Positions 16,668 to 25,397 of a stretch of 64,000 nucleotides of DNA are shown piece by piece. Positions within the stretch are counted from its first letter, which is position 1. The number at the start of each line of letters is the position of its first letter. The position numbers were made by a program, and so were the translations under genes. Origin of the DNA: Lichenibacterium minor (GTDB lineage Bacteria > Pseudomonadota > Alphaproteobacteria > Rhizobiales > Beijerinckiaceae); the NCBI RefSeq assembly GCF_004137685.1, contig NZ_QYBB01000025.1, forward strand, positions 1 through 64,000, written 5' to 3'. Under the pieces are notes generated by a model. It was not told the DNA's origin and did not search any database. It saw only the letters and a program-made list of their open reading frames with translations.

Positions 16668-17329
16668 TGGCGGACACGATCGATCTCCTGGCCGCCGGCC
16701 CGATCCTGGACGACATGGTGCGAACCATTGTCGACAACGCCGACCGCCTCAACTCGCTCGACGGAGCGACCGGTGACGGCGACCATGGCGTCAACATGAG
16801 CAAGGGCTTTCGGCGCACCGCGCAGAAGCTCGCGCTCGCTCCGCAAGGTTTGGGCGATGGCTTCGGCATGCTCGCCGAAACGCTTCTCGACGAGATCGGC
16901 GGATCCATGGGGCCGCTCTACGGTAGCTTCTTTCTCGACATGTCGACGGTTCTGCGAGGGCGTACGACGCTCGACCGCGAGGGCTTTGCCACCATGCTGC
17001 GGGCGGGCGTAGCTGCCGTCGTGGACCTCGGCGAGGGGCAGCTGGGCGACAAAAGCCTCGTCGACGTGCTGGTGCCGGCACGCGACGCCTTCGAGGCGGC
17101 AGCCGCGCGACATGACAGCTTTTCGGGGTGTTTGGCAGCGATGGATGCGGCGGCAGAGCAGGGCTTCGAGGCGACCCGCGACTTGGTGGCCAGAATCGGC
17201 CGCGCGAGCCGGCTCGGCGAACGATCCCGCGGCCACCTCGACGCCGGTGCTGCATCCTGCCGCCTGTTGCTGCATGCGCTGGCCGAAGGCTTGGAGCGGC
17301 AGCTGGCCGACAGAGTTGGAGCGGCCTGA
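16667..17329 (+). CDS. dhaL: DhaL-type nucleotide-binding kinase subunit
   Basis: About 220 residues; its ATG overlaps the dhaK stop (TGATG), so the two are coupled. It carries the magnesium-binding aspartates in GATGDGDHGVNMSKG, the nucleotide loop GGSMGPLYGSFF and GDKSLVDVLVPA, and the terminal RASRLGERSRGHLDAGAAS. DhaL holds the nucleotide and transfers phosphate to the ketose bound in DhaK. An unfused DhaK/DhaL pair without DhaM occurs in several rhizobial polyol clusters. Confidence 0.88.
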   Translation: MADTIDLLAAGPILDDMVRTIVDNADRLNSLDGATGDGDHGVNMSKGFRRTAQKLALAPQGLGDGFGMLAETLLDEIGGSMGPLYGSFFLDMSTVLRGRTTLDREGFATMLRAGVAAVVDLGEGQLGDKSLVDVLVPARDAFEAAAARHDSFSGCLAAMDAAAEQGFEATRDLVARIGRASRLGERSRGHLDAGAASCRLLLHALAEGLERQLADRVGAA

Positions 17330-17385
17330 ACCGCCGTAGCGATGAGGAACGTCCGATCGGGCGAGGAAAACCGGAGAACAGCGGG

Positions 17386-18417
17386 ATGAAAGCCTTGGTG
17401 CTGGAACGGACGCGGGAGCTGAGCCTGCGCGACATAGACCTTCCCCTTGTCGTCGGACAGGGGGACGTCAGGATCGCCATCGATACCGTCGGGGTCTGCG
17501 GCAGCGATGTTCATTACTACACGCACGGGCGCATCGGCTCGTTCGTAGTCGAGGCGCCGATGGTGCTCGGGCATGAGGCCGCCGGCACGGTCGTCGAGGT
17601 CGGCGCGGCGGTGACCTCACTCAAAATCGGTGATCGCGTCTGCATGGAACCGGGTATCCCGGACCTCTCATCGCGGGCATCGAAACTCGGCCTCTACAAT
17701 GTCGATCCCAAAGTTGCCTTCTGGGCGACGCCGCCGATCCATGGTGTGCTGACCCCCGAAGTCGTCCACCCGGCAGCGTTCACCTACAAACTTCCCGACA
17801 ACGTGTCCTTCGCCGAGGCCGCGATGGTGGAACCCTTCGCGGTCGGACTTCAGGCTGCCGTGAAAGCCAAGATCCAGCCCGGCGACACCGCCGTGGTGGT
17901 CGGTGCGGGGCCGATCGGCATCATGTCGGCGCTGGCGGCTTTGGCCGGAGGTTGCTCGCGTGTCATCGTCTCAGACCTCGTCGACGAGAAGCTCGCCATA
18001 GCTGGCCGGTATCCTGGGATCGACACCGTCAACATCCGCAGGGACGATCTACGAGAGCGTGTGAGGCAGGGCACCGATGGATGGGGCGTCGACGTGGTGC
18101 TCGAAGCGAGCGGATCGCCCAAGGCCTATGACGGGCTTCAGGATCTCCTCCGCCCAGGCGGTTGCCTCGTGCTGATCGGGATGCCGATCGAACCTGTGAA
18201 GCTCGATATTTCGTCCATAGCCTCGAAAGAGATCCGCATAGAGACCGTCTTCCGCTACGCGAACGTGTTCGACCGCGCCTTGGCCATGATCGCGTCCGGC
18301 AAGGTCGACCTCAAGCCCCTGGTATCCGAAACTTTCCCATTCGAGCAGAGCGTCGCCGCGTTCGAACGTGCTTCCGAGGCGCGATCCACAGACGTAAAAA
18401 TACAGATCAAGATGTAG
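17386..18417 (+). CDS. Zinc-dependent alcohol dehydrogenase, xylitol dehydrogenase-like
   Basis: 343 residues from ATG 17386. A medium-chain dehydrogenase with catalytic zinc ligands in GVCGSDVHYYTHGRIG and GHEAAG, and NAD-binding VVGAGPIGIMSALAA. The four-cysteine structural zinc lobe is replaced by MEPGIPDLSSRASKLGLYN, as is normal for bacterial xylitol/sorbitol dehydrogenases. It probably oxidises a second polyol or stereoisomer to its ketose (xylitol to xylulose, or L-threitol to erythrulose) for the DhaK/DhaL kinase. It is the last gene of the operon. Confidence 0.88.
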   Translation: MKALVLERTRELSLRDIDLPLVVGQGDVRIAIDTVGVCGSDVHYYTHGRIGSFVVEAPMVLGHEAAGTVVEVGAAVTSLKIGDRVCMEPGIPDLSSRASKLGLYNVDPKVAFWATPPIHGVLTPEVVHPAAFTYKLPDNVSFAEAAMVEPFAVGLQAAVKAKIQPGDTAVVVGAGPIGIMSALAALAGGCSRVIVSDLVDEKLAIAGRYPGIDTVNIRRDDLRERVRQGTDGWGVDVVLEASGSPKAYDGLQDLLRPGGCLVLIGMPIEPVKLDISSIASKEIRIETVFRYANVFDRALAMIASGKVDLKPLVSETFPFEQSVAAFERASEARSTDVKIQIKM

Positions 18418-18656
18418 ATCGATTCACCGCTCGATCGCTTTTCGCGAGCCGCAATATTCGGCGCAAATGCATATGGCGGAGCACACTTCGATTCGTGGAG
18501 TCGGCTCCGACGTATCTGTGAATCGGCCCACAGCATCGAATGGCGCACAGAGTCTTGCAGTTTGTTTTAAAAATATAAACACGTGAACTCCTGAATCGCC
18601 TGGACACAGCGCTGGTGTTCGGGTCCGCTTGCGTCCTGTTTCGAGGGTGGCCGGCG
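18418..18656. other. Intergenic, partly AT-rich, leading into IS relics
   Basis: No gene is seen. The segment around 18563-18592 is unusually AT-rich (TTTTAAAAATATAAAC) compared with everything nearby and may be the former edge of an insertion element. Confidence 0.5.
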
Positions 18657-19158
18657 ATGGCGTTTGGGCTCGCGATCGCGCGGCATGGACCGACAGTCGC
18701 TGCGCACCGCTTCAATGCAGACGGCCCGGACGGTCTGATCGACAAGCCCCGGAGCGGCCGTCCGGCCCGGCTGGGCGAGGATCCGTTGCAGGAGTCGGGC
18801 GCGATCGTCGCGACAGGCCCCGATCTCGAGACCGACGGCGTCGTTCGGTGGCGCTGCGTGGACCTGCAACGGGTCACCGCGGAGAAGCACGATGTCGTCC
18901 TTGGCGAGGAATCTGTCGGCTGCATCGCGCGTACCCGTCGCTTCCGCCACGTGTCGGTGCGCCCGCAACATCCCAAGAGTGATCCCGCAGCGCAGGACTT
19001 TTTAAAATGGCTTCGCCGCCGCCGTGACCAGCCTGCTGCCCGCGACGGCAATCGGTCAACCTTTGGAGATCTGGTTTCAGGACGAGGCACGCGTGGGCCA
19101 GAAGGGCACGCTGGCCTATATCTGGGCGCGATGCGGCTCGCGGCCGCGCGCTCTGGCG
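18657..19158 (+). pseudogene. IS630-type transposase fragment
   Basis: The plus strand reads HGPTVAAHRFNADGPDGLID, KPRSGRPARLGEDPLQESGA and FRHVSVRPQHPKSDPAAQDF, typical of the helix-turn-helix and linker of an IS630-family transposase. A frameshift at about 19000 moves the match to another frame, which continues FAAAVTSLLPATA and LEIWFQDEARVGQKGTLAYI (DDE catalytic strand). The N-terminus and everything after SRPRALAEPP are missing. It is a non-functional relic. Confidence 0.7.
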
Positions 19159-19540
19159 GAGCCGCCGCCCGACGGTGGCTTGTGGTCGAGCCGCAAGGTG
19201 GCCGACGTGATGGCGGCCCATCTCGGCCTGGAGCGCGTCTTGTCCCAGCGCGACTGGGAAACGCTGAAGGCGCTCGCCTGACCGCTGCAGCGGCCTCGGC
19301 CCAGGAACCCGAAATCCGCTACGGCCGAAGAGGCCGCGGTATCTCAAAAAAGCTGGCGGACGTCGTCGCCGAGGAGGCGGCCGCCCATCCCGGCACGCCG
19401 GTCGAGGTGTTCTGCACAGACGAGCACCACCTCGGCCTGAAGCCGGTGCTGGGCTCGGTGTGGGCCCCCAAGGGACAGCGTCCGACAGCCCTCGGCCACC
19501 ATCGCTTCCAATGGCTCCACGTGACGCCCTCGTGTCGTCG
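19159..19540 (+). pseudogene. Second IS630-like transposase fragment
   Basis: Starting where the first fragment ends, the sequence reads DGGLWSSRKVADVMAAHLGL and SQRDWETLKAL up to a stop. In a shifted frame it continues KLADVVAEEAAAHPGTPVEV, FCTDEHHLGLKPVLGSVWAP and RPTALGHHRFQWLHV, a DDE-superfamily catalytic region. It comes from a different element than the first fragment, so the two were joined by recombination. The 3' end is lost at about 19540. Confidence 0.65.
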
Positions 19541-19950
19541 TCCTTGGGCGGGAAGCTCCTCATCGACGTCCAAGCCTGGATGGGCGTGCCGTCGACGCTG
19601 AAATGGTCCTGCGACAGCAGCCGCTTCCTCCGTGGGATGGCCAGCAAGGCGATCAGGAAGGCTGCCGCCACGCAGCCCCCCGAGCGAGCGGTCGCGGTTC
19701 TTGGAAAAGGTCGAGGCATCCACACGGGGGCGTCGACGCCGAGCCGCACGAACCAGCGGGACGGGAGGTCGACGTCGAGCTGCTCGATGAACCGGCGCCC
19801 GGAGCGCACCGAGTAGAAGGCCTGCAGCAGCATGGCCCGCAACAGCTGCTCGGGCGGGATCGAGGCTCGGTCGATCTCCAACGCAGATCCCGCCGAAGCG
19901 CCCGTCGAGCGACGACAAAGCCTCGTTCGCCAGAGCTCGGGTCGCACGCA
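19525..19950 (-). pseudogene. IS5-type transposase fragment
   Basis: The minus strand, across several frames, reads LLRAMLLQAFYSVRSGRRFI, EQLDVDLPSRWFVRLGVDAP, DASTFSKNRDR and DHFSVDGTPIQAWTSMRSFP, the N-terminal half of an IS5-family transposase with at least two frameshifts. It is truncated at about 19525, where it abuts the IS630 relic. The third piece of the transposon graveyard next to the rhamnose locus. Confidence 0.7.
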
Positions 19951-19984
19951 GGGGATGATCCGAGCGGGCGCGCTTTCGGAGCGG

Positions 19985-21370
19985 TCAGCTCCCGGCGCGC
20001 TCCCGCCATCGAGCCGCGTAATCGCTGAAGCTCGCGTCCGAAAAAGACCTTCGATCGACCAGCGTCGCCGGGTAGGGTTCGTGCTTCCCCGGGCCGGCGA
20101 AGAGGCCGGCGGCGCCGGAGCTCGTGCCGGTCGCGCCGGGCGAGACCAGCACCGGGCGATCGGTGAGCCGTGCCAGGGCGTCGAGGAACAGCGCGTTGCG
20201 GGCGAAGGGGCCCTCGACGGTGGTGCTCCCCGCCGCGCCGAGCAGGTCGAGGCAGGTCGCCGTCATCAGCGCTGCGTAGAGGCTGGCCGCCGCCGTCCGC
20301 TCCGGCGCGGACAAGCTCGCCGGATCGGTCGACCAGCGGCCCGCCGCGACCGGGAAGGGGCCGCTGCCGGGCGCGAAGCCCGGCCAGGCCATCACACGCC
20401 GCTCCAGCACCGACGCCACGCAGGCCGCGTCGGGCACCTCTGCCCGCCCCTCGGTCAGCCTGTCGAACTCGCGCCCGCCCATGAAACGGGCGGAGGGCAC
20501 GGGCCGGCCGTGGGCGTCGACGTTGGCCAGCATGTCCCGCGACGCGTCGAGCCGGTGAAGCGCGCCGCCGACCGCAAAGGCGACGACCCAGGTCCCCGTC
20601 GACACGATCGCCTGGGGGCCGGTCCGGTGCTGGATGTGCGGCAGCAGGGACGCGTTGGAGTCGTGGACGCCGCAGCAGACCGGCACGGCGGAGCGGAGGC
20701 CGACGCGGGACGCGACCGCGGGCCGCAGCGGCCCGAGGACGTCGAAAGCGGAGCGCACCGGCGCCATCAGGCCGCCCCATCCCATGCGGCCGACGAGCGA
20801 CGAAAAGGTGCCCAGACCCGGCGCCCACAGGTCGGTGTGGCAGCCGAGCGAGGTCGCCTCGGTGGCGGCGACGCCGGTCAGGCGCCACGCCCAATATTGC
20901 GGGTAGGTCAGGAAGGCGGAGGCGCGGGCGACCGCGTCGGGGAAGGCCCTCGCCTGCCAGAACAGCTGGGCGCCGAGGTTCAGCCCGCCCGGCAGCCGCG
21001 GCGAGAAGGTTTCGTCGAACGCGGGACGGGACCGCTCGTAGTCGTCGGCGACGGCGTTGGGGCCGTCGTGTTCGTAGTCGAGCACCGGCAGGGCGAGCCC
21101 ATCGGCGCCGACCAGCGCGCCCGTGGCGCCGTGCGTGGCGATCGAGATCGCGTCGACCCCGACCGCGGCGGCGGCGTCCGCCAGGGCGTCGACCAGGAAA
21201 GCGTCGATGGTGCCGATGTCGGCGTGCGGGTAGCGGTCGTCGGTGCGGACGCGGTTCGGCACCGAGCGGGACCAGACCTCGCCGCCCTCGGCGGCGTCGA
21301 CCACGACGAGCTTGACGTTGGTCTTGCCGACGTCGAGCACCGCGACCCTTCGGAAAGGCGCGGCGCTCAC
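19985..21370 (-). CDS. rhaK: FGGY-family carbohydrate kinase, rhamnulokinase role
   Basis: 461 residues from GTG 21370, which overlaps the rhaM stop (GTGA). FGGY features: the phosphate-1 loop AVLDVGKTNVKLVVVD, ATHGATGALV, catalytic-region GVHDSNASLLPHI, VSTGTWVVAF, and late FARNALFLDALARLTDRPV with GTSSGAAGLF. In Rhizobium leguminosarum the equivalent RhaK phosphorylates rhamnulose and is also needed for activity of the rhamnose ABC transporter. It is the last gene of the rhaRSTPQMK transcript. Confidence 0.85.
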   Translation of the reverse strand: MSAAPFRRVAVLDVGKTNVKLVVVDAAEGGEVWSRSVPNRVRTDDRYPHADIGTIDAFLVDALADAAAAVGVDAISIATHGATGALVGADGLALPVLDYEHDGPNAVADDYERSRPAFDETFSPRLPGGLNLGAQLFWQARAFPDAVARASAFLTYPQYWAWRLTGVAATEATSLGCHTDLWAPGLGTFSSLVGRMGWGGLMAPVRSAFDVLGPLRPAVASRVGLRSAVPVCCGVHDSNASLLPHIQHRTGPQAIVSTGTWVVAFAVGGALHRLDASRDMLANVDAHGRPVPSARFMGGREFDRLTEGRAEVPDAACVASVLERRVMAWPGFAPGSGPFPVAAGRWSTDPASLSAPERTAAASLYAALMTATCLDLLGAAGSTTVEGPFARNALFLDALARLTDRPVLVSPGATGTSSGAAGLFAGPGKHEPYPATLVDRRSFSDASFSDYAARWRERAGS

Positions 21371-21717
21371 GGCAGGTCGAACATCGGGGCGAGGGGCAGC
21401 ACCGTCGGCGCGCCCGACGGCTCCGTGTCCATGAGGTCGGCCATGTGGACCCACCAGCGGCGCATCAGGGGATGATCCGGCAGGGCGTCCATCGCGTGGT
21501 CGCGCCGCCGCCAAAGCACGGCGAAGAGCAGGCCCGTGCCGGGCTCGAGGTGGATGGAATAGTCCGACACGCCGGCCCCGCGCAGCAGCCCCGCGAGCTC
21601 GGGCCAGATCGCGTCGTGGCGGCGGCGGTACTCGTCCGCGCAGCCGGGCTTCAGCCGCATCGCGAAGGCGTGCTTCTCGTGCGTGTTCGGGTCGCGGGGG
21701 GCGGGATCGACGCTCAT
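21367..21717 (-). CDS. rhaM: L-rhamnose mutarotase
   Basis: 116 residues from ATG 21717, overlapping the permease stop by four bases. The small RhaM fold is clear: KHAFAMRLKPGCADEYRRRH, IWPELAGLLRGAGVSDYSIH, LFAVLWRRRDHAMDALPDHP and the conserved RRWWVHMADLMDT. It interconverts alpha- and beta-L-rhamnose to feed the isomerase. Called rhaU in Rhizobium leguminosarum, where it occupies the same position between rhaQ and rhaK. Confidence 0.93.
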   Translation of the reverse strand: MSVDPAPRDPNTHEKHAFAMRLKPGCADEYRRRHDAIWPELAGLLRGAGVSDYSIHLEPGTGLLFAVLWRRRDHAMDALPDHPLMRRWWVHMADLMDTEPSGAPTVLPLAPMFDLP

Positions 21718-22739
21718 GCCGTCCTCCGCCGGCGCAACGCCCGGCCGACCAGGATCGGCAGCGCGATGGTGCCGATCAGCATGGCGCCGACCACGATCGA
21801 CATGACGATGCCCGGCACGTTCAGAAGCCCGAGCCCGTAGGTGACGAGCCCCATCACGAAGGCGGCGATGACGACGCCCGGCATCGTGCCGGAGCCGCCC
21901 TGGATGCTGACGCCGCCGAGCACCACGATCGTGACAACGTCGAGCTCCCAGCCGAGCGCGATCGAGGGGCGGGTCGAGCCGAGCCGCCCCGTCAGCATCA
22001 CGGCGGCGAGCCCGGACGCGAGGCCGGTGAGCACGAACAGCACGACGCGGATGCGTCCGACCCGCAGGCCCGAGAACAGCGCCGCGAAGGCGTTGCTGCC
22101 GATGGCGCGCACGGCGCGGCCGAACACCGTGCGGTGCAGCGCGACGCCGGCGACGGCGGACAGCGCGAGGAAGCAGGCGAACTCGACGGACAGCGGTCCC
22201 CAAGCGTAGCCCTGGCCGAACCAGGCGAAATCGGCCGGGTAGCCCTTCAGCACGCCGTCGCCGAGCGCGAGGTAGCTCAAGCCCCGGTAGAGGCTCATCG
22301 TGCCGATCGTGGCCATGATGGAAGGCAGCCCGAGGCGCGCGACGAGCAGCCCGTTGAACAGGCCGCAGGCCGCTCCGACGCCCAGCCCCACGGCGACGAG
22401 CCCCGGCGTGCCCAGCCCGGCCGCCGCCGCCTCGCCCATCGCGGTGGAGCACAGGGCCACGATGCCGCCGACCGACAGGTCGATCTCGCCCGCCATGATG
22501 ACGAAGGCCATGGCGAGCGCGACGATCGACTTCTCGGTGAAGTTGAACGTGGCGTCGCTGAGGTTCCAAACGTCGAGGAAGTAGGGCGACGCGAGGGCGT
22601 TGGCGACGAAGACCGCCGCCGCCACGGCGAGCAGCAGGGCTTCCCAGCTCGTGGCGAAGCGGCGGAGCGGGGACACGAGGCGGTCCGGAAGGATGCGGGG
22701 CGCCGGGACGGCGGACCCGGGTGCGGCCTGGAGCGTCAT
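21714..22739 (-). CDS. rhaQ: Rhamnose ABC transporter permease
   Basis: About 341 residues from ATG 22739. An RbsC-family permease with about nine membrane segments, AFVIMAGEIDLSVGGIVALC, GSNAFAALFSGLRVGRIRV and VVLGGVSIQGGSGTMPG, the last contacting the ATPase. It is one of two different permeases, RhaP and RhaQ, which pair to form the channel. The gap to rhaP upstream is only a few bases. Confidence 0.9.
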   Translation of the reverse strand: MTLQAAPGSAVPAPRILPDRLVSPLRRFATSWEALLLAVAAAVFVANALASPYFLDVWNLSDATFNFTEKSIVALAMAFVIMAGEIDLSVGGIVALCSTAMGEAAAAGLGTPGLVAVGLGVGAACGLFNGLLVARLGLPSIMATIGTMSLYRGLSYLALGDGVLKGYPADFAWFGQGYAWGPLSVEFACFLALSAVAGVALHRTVFGRAVRAIGSNAFAALFSGLRVGRIRVVLFVLTGLASGLAAVMLTGRLGSTRPSIALGWELDVVTIVVLGGVSIQGGSGTMPGVVIAAFVMGLVTYGLGLLNVPGIVMSIVVGAMLIGTIALPILVGRALRRRRTA

Positions 22740-22743
22740 GGCT

Positions 22744-23787
22744 TCACTCCGCGACCGCGGCGGGCGCGGGTCGAGACGCCCCCGGCCGGAGGATGATCCG
22801 CCCGCGGCGGCGCTCGGCACGGGTGTTCAGCGCCACGGCGGCGATGATGATGGCGCCCGAGATCGCCATCTGGGCGAAGGGCGACACGTTCACGACCGGC
22901 AGGGCGTTCTTGATGGTGCCCAGGAACAGGGCTCCCAGGACCGCGCCGCCGACCGATCCGATGCCACCCGCGATCGACACGCCGCCGATCACGCAGGCCG
23001 CGATGACGTCGAGCTCGAAACCCGATGCGACATCGACGTAGGCGACCGCGTAGCGGGCGACCCACAGGTAGCCGCACAGGCCCGACAGCAGGCCGGAGAA
23101 GCAGAAGGCGAGGAAGCGCGCCCGGCCGGCGTCGATGCCGGCGTAGACGGCGGCGGTGGGGTTGCCGCCGACCGCGTACCAGCTCCGCCCGACGCCGGTG
23201 CGGCCGAACACCACGACCGCCAAGGCGACGGCCGCGACCGCCGTCCAGCTCAGGACCGGCACTCCGATCACCTCCGCCCGCGGCACCGACAGGAAGGCCG
23301 GGGTGAACTGGAAGCTGTTGATCCAGGCGCCACCCGACAGCACGAACGCGAGGCCGCGGTAGATCGTCAACGTTCCGAGCGTCACCACGATGGGAGGGAT
23401 GCCGAGCAGCCACACCAGAGCCCCGTTGACGGCGCCGAGCAGCAGGCCGAGGCCGAGTGCCGTCGCCACCAGAAGGGCGAGCGGCACGCCCGGGTGGTGC
23501 GCGTCGATCAGCGCCACCGTCATGCCGGTCAGCGCCACGTTGGCGGCCACCGACAGGTCGACCGAGCGCGTCAGGATCACCGCCGCCTGGCCGAGCGCCA
23601 TGACGATCAGGATGGACGTGTCGTTGAACACGCCGCCGAGGCTCCTGGGCGTCACGAAGGACGGGAAGCGGGTCGCCACCACGGCCAGGAGGGCCGCGAG
23701 GGCGACGACGAGCAGCATCTCGCGCCGGGCGAGGAAGGCCCGGAGGTCGACGCCGTCGGGCGCGCGGGGCGGGGAAGCGGCGCTCAA
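22744..23787 (-). CDS. rhaP: Rhamnose ABC transporter permease
   Basis: About 347 residues from a TTG start at 23787, which overlaps the rhaT stop (TTGA); no better in-frame start lies close to the first membrane helix. The RbsC family is shown by GQAAVILTRSVDLSVAANVA, AVGGNPTAAVYAGIDAGRAR and ACVIGGVSIAGGIGSVGGAV. It partners with RhaQ. The C-terminus carries an arginine-rich cytoplasmic tail. Confidence 0.88.
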   Translation of the reverse strand: MSAASPPRAPDGVDLRAFLARREMLLVVALAALLAVVATRFPSFVTPRSLGGVFNDTSILIVMALGQAAVILTRSVDLSVAANVALTGMTVALIDAHHPGVPLALLVATALGLGLLLGAVNGALVWLLGIPPIVVTLGTLTIYRGLAFVLSGGAWINSFQFTPAFLSVPRAEVIGVPVLSWTAVAAVALAVVVFGRTGVGRSWYAVGGNPTAAVYAGIDAGRARFLAFCFSGLLSGLCGYLWVARYAVAYVDVASGFELDVIAACVIGGVSIAGGIGSVGGAVLGALFLGTIKNALPVVNVSPFAQMAISGAIIIAAVALNTRAERRRGRIILRPGASRPAPAAVAE

Positions 23788-25349
23788 TGCAGGCTCCCGG
23801 CGTTGCCCGTGGCGGCCTCGACCAGGAGCTCGGGTGTGAGGCCCGCGCGCTCGAACAGGCCCGCCATGCGCCCTTCGCGCATCACCATCACCCGGTCCGC
23901 CATGCCGAGGATCTCGGGCAGCTCGGACGACACCATCAGGACGGCGAGGCCCTGGCCGGCGAGCTCGCTCATGAAGGCGTGCACGGCGGATTTGGAGCCG
24001 ATGTCGATGCCTTTCGTGGGCTCGTCCAGGATGATGACCTTGGGCTTCGTGGCCAGCCACTTCCCGATGACGACCTTCTGCTGGTTGCCGCCCGACAGCG
24101 TGCCGACGGGTTGCGACAGCGAGGCGGCGCGCAGGTCGAAGCGCTCGGCGTAGTGGCGGGCGAGCTTGAACTCCTCGGCCGAGCGGATGAAGCCGCGGCG
24201 CGACACGGCGCCGAGGCATCCCATGCTGGCGTTCTCGAAGATGGGCATGGACAGCACCGCGCCATGGCGGCCGCGTTCCTCCGGCACGTAGACGATGCCG
24301 GCCCGGATGGCGTCGGCCGTCGACCGGATGCGGACCTCCCGGCCCTCGACCCTGACGCTGCCGTCCGAGGGCGGCGTGACGCCGAACAGCGACTGGCACA
24401 GCTCGGACCGGCCCGCGCCGACGAGGCCGTAGAGGCCGAGGATCTCGCCCCGGCGCAGCGAGAAGGACAGCGCGGCGAACTCGGTCGGATGGGAGTAACC
24501 CTCCACCTCCAGCACCGGCGCGCCGATGACGGCGGGGGCCTTGGGGAAGACCTGGTCGACGCTGCGGCCCACCATGAGTTTGACGAGGCCGGCGTGGTCG
24601 ATGGCGGCCATGCGGCCCGAGCCCACGGTGCGGCCGTCGCGGAACACCGCGTAATCGTCCGCGATGCGGTAAAGCTCCTCGAACTTGTGGGAGATGAACA
24701 GGATGGCCTTGTCCTGGCCCTTCAAGCGATCGATGACCCGGTACAGGTCGTCGACCTCCTTGTGCGACAGGGCCGCGGTGGGCTCGTCCATGATGACGAC
24801 CTCGCTATCCACCGACAGCGCGCGTGCGATGGCCACGAGGTGCCGCTGCGCGATCGACAGGTCCTTCAGCCGGGTCGACGGCCGGATCGGCGCGTCGAGG
24901 CCGTACAACAGCGCGGCGGAGCGGGCCCGCAGGGCGGGCCAGTCGACGAAGCCGAGGCGGGTCTTGGGGGCATGGCCGAGGTAGATGTTCTCCGCCACGG
25001 TGAGCTCGTCGAACAACACCGTTTCCTGGTGGATGGCGGTGATGCGGGCGGCTTCCGCGTCCTGCGGCGACGCGAAGGCGACCGGCGCGCCCTTGACGCG
25101 GATCTCGCCGCCGTCGGGTCGGTGGATGCCCGTGAGGATCTTCACCAGCGTCGACTTGCCGGCGCCGTTCTCGCCCACCAGCGCGGTGACGCGGCCGGGC
25201 CGCAAGGTCAGGTCGACGCCGTCGAGCGCCCTCACGCCGGGGAAAACCTTGGACACGCCGCGGAGCTCGAGCAGCGGCGCTGGAAGCGCGGCAGCGTCGT
25301 CGCGCGGCGGGGTGAACCGGAGGACGGAGGACAAGGCACGCGCTCCCAT
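23784..25349 (-). CDS. rhaT: Rhamnose ABC transporter, double ATPase subunit
   Basis: 521 residues, two RbsA-type ATPase domains. Domain 1: Walker A GENGAGKSTLVKIL, AIHQETVLFDELTV and VVIMDEPTAALS, with a weak signature (LSIAQRHLVAIARAL). Domain 2: GLVGAGRSELCQSLF, LSGGNQQKVVIGKWL and VIILDEPTKGIDIGSK. It drives import with RhaS, RhaP and RhaQ. The N-terminal 25 residues are not conserved in the family, so a slightly later start is possible. Confidence 0.92.
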   Translation of the reverse strand: MGARALSSVLRFTPPRDDAAALPAPLLELRGVSKVFPGVRALDGVDLTLRPGRVTALVGENGAGKSTLVKILTGIHRPDGGEIRVKGAPVAFASPQDAEAARITAIHQETVLFDELTVAENIYLGHAPKTRLGFVDWPALRARSAALLYGLDAPIRPSTRLKDLSIAQRHLVAIARALSVDSEVVIMDEPTAALSHKEVDDLYRVIDRLKGQDKAILFISHKFEELYRIADDYAVFRDGRTVGSGRMAAIDHAGLVKLMVGRSVDQVFPKAPAVIGAPVLEVEGYSHPTEFAALSFSLRRGEILGLYGLVGAGRSELCQSLFGVTPPSDGSVRVEGREVRIRSTADAIRAGIVYVPEERGRHGAVLSMPIFENASMGCLGAVSRRGFIRSAEEFKLARHYAERFDLRAASLSQPVGTLSGGNQQKVVIGKWLATKPKVIILDEPTKGIDIGSKSAVHAFMSELAGQGLAVLMVSSELPEILGMADRVMVMREGRMAGLFERAGLTPELLVEAATGNAGSLH

Positions 25350-25397
25350 GGTGGTGTGGTTCCTCCCTCCGCGAAGCGGGGGGAGGGGCGTGTCGGT

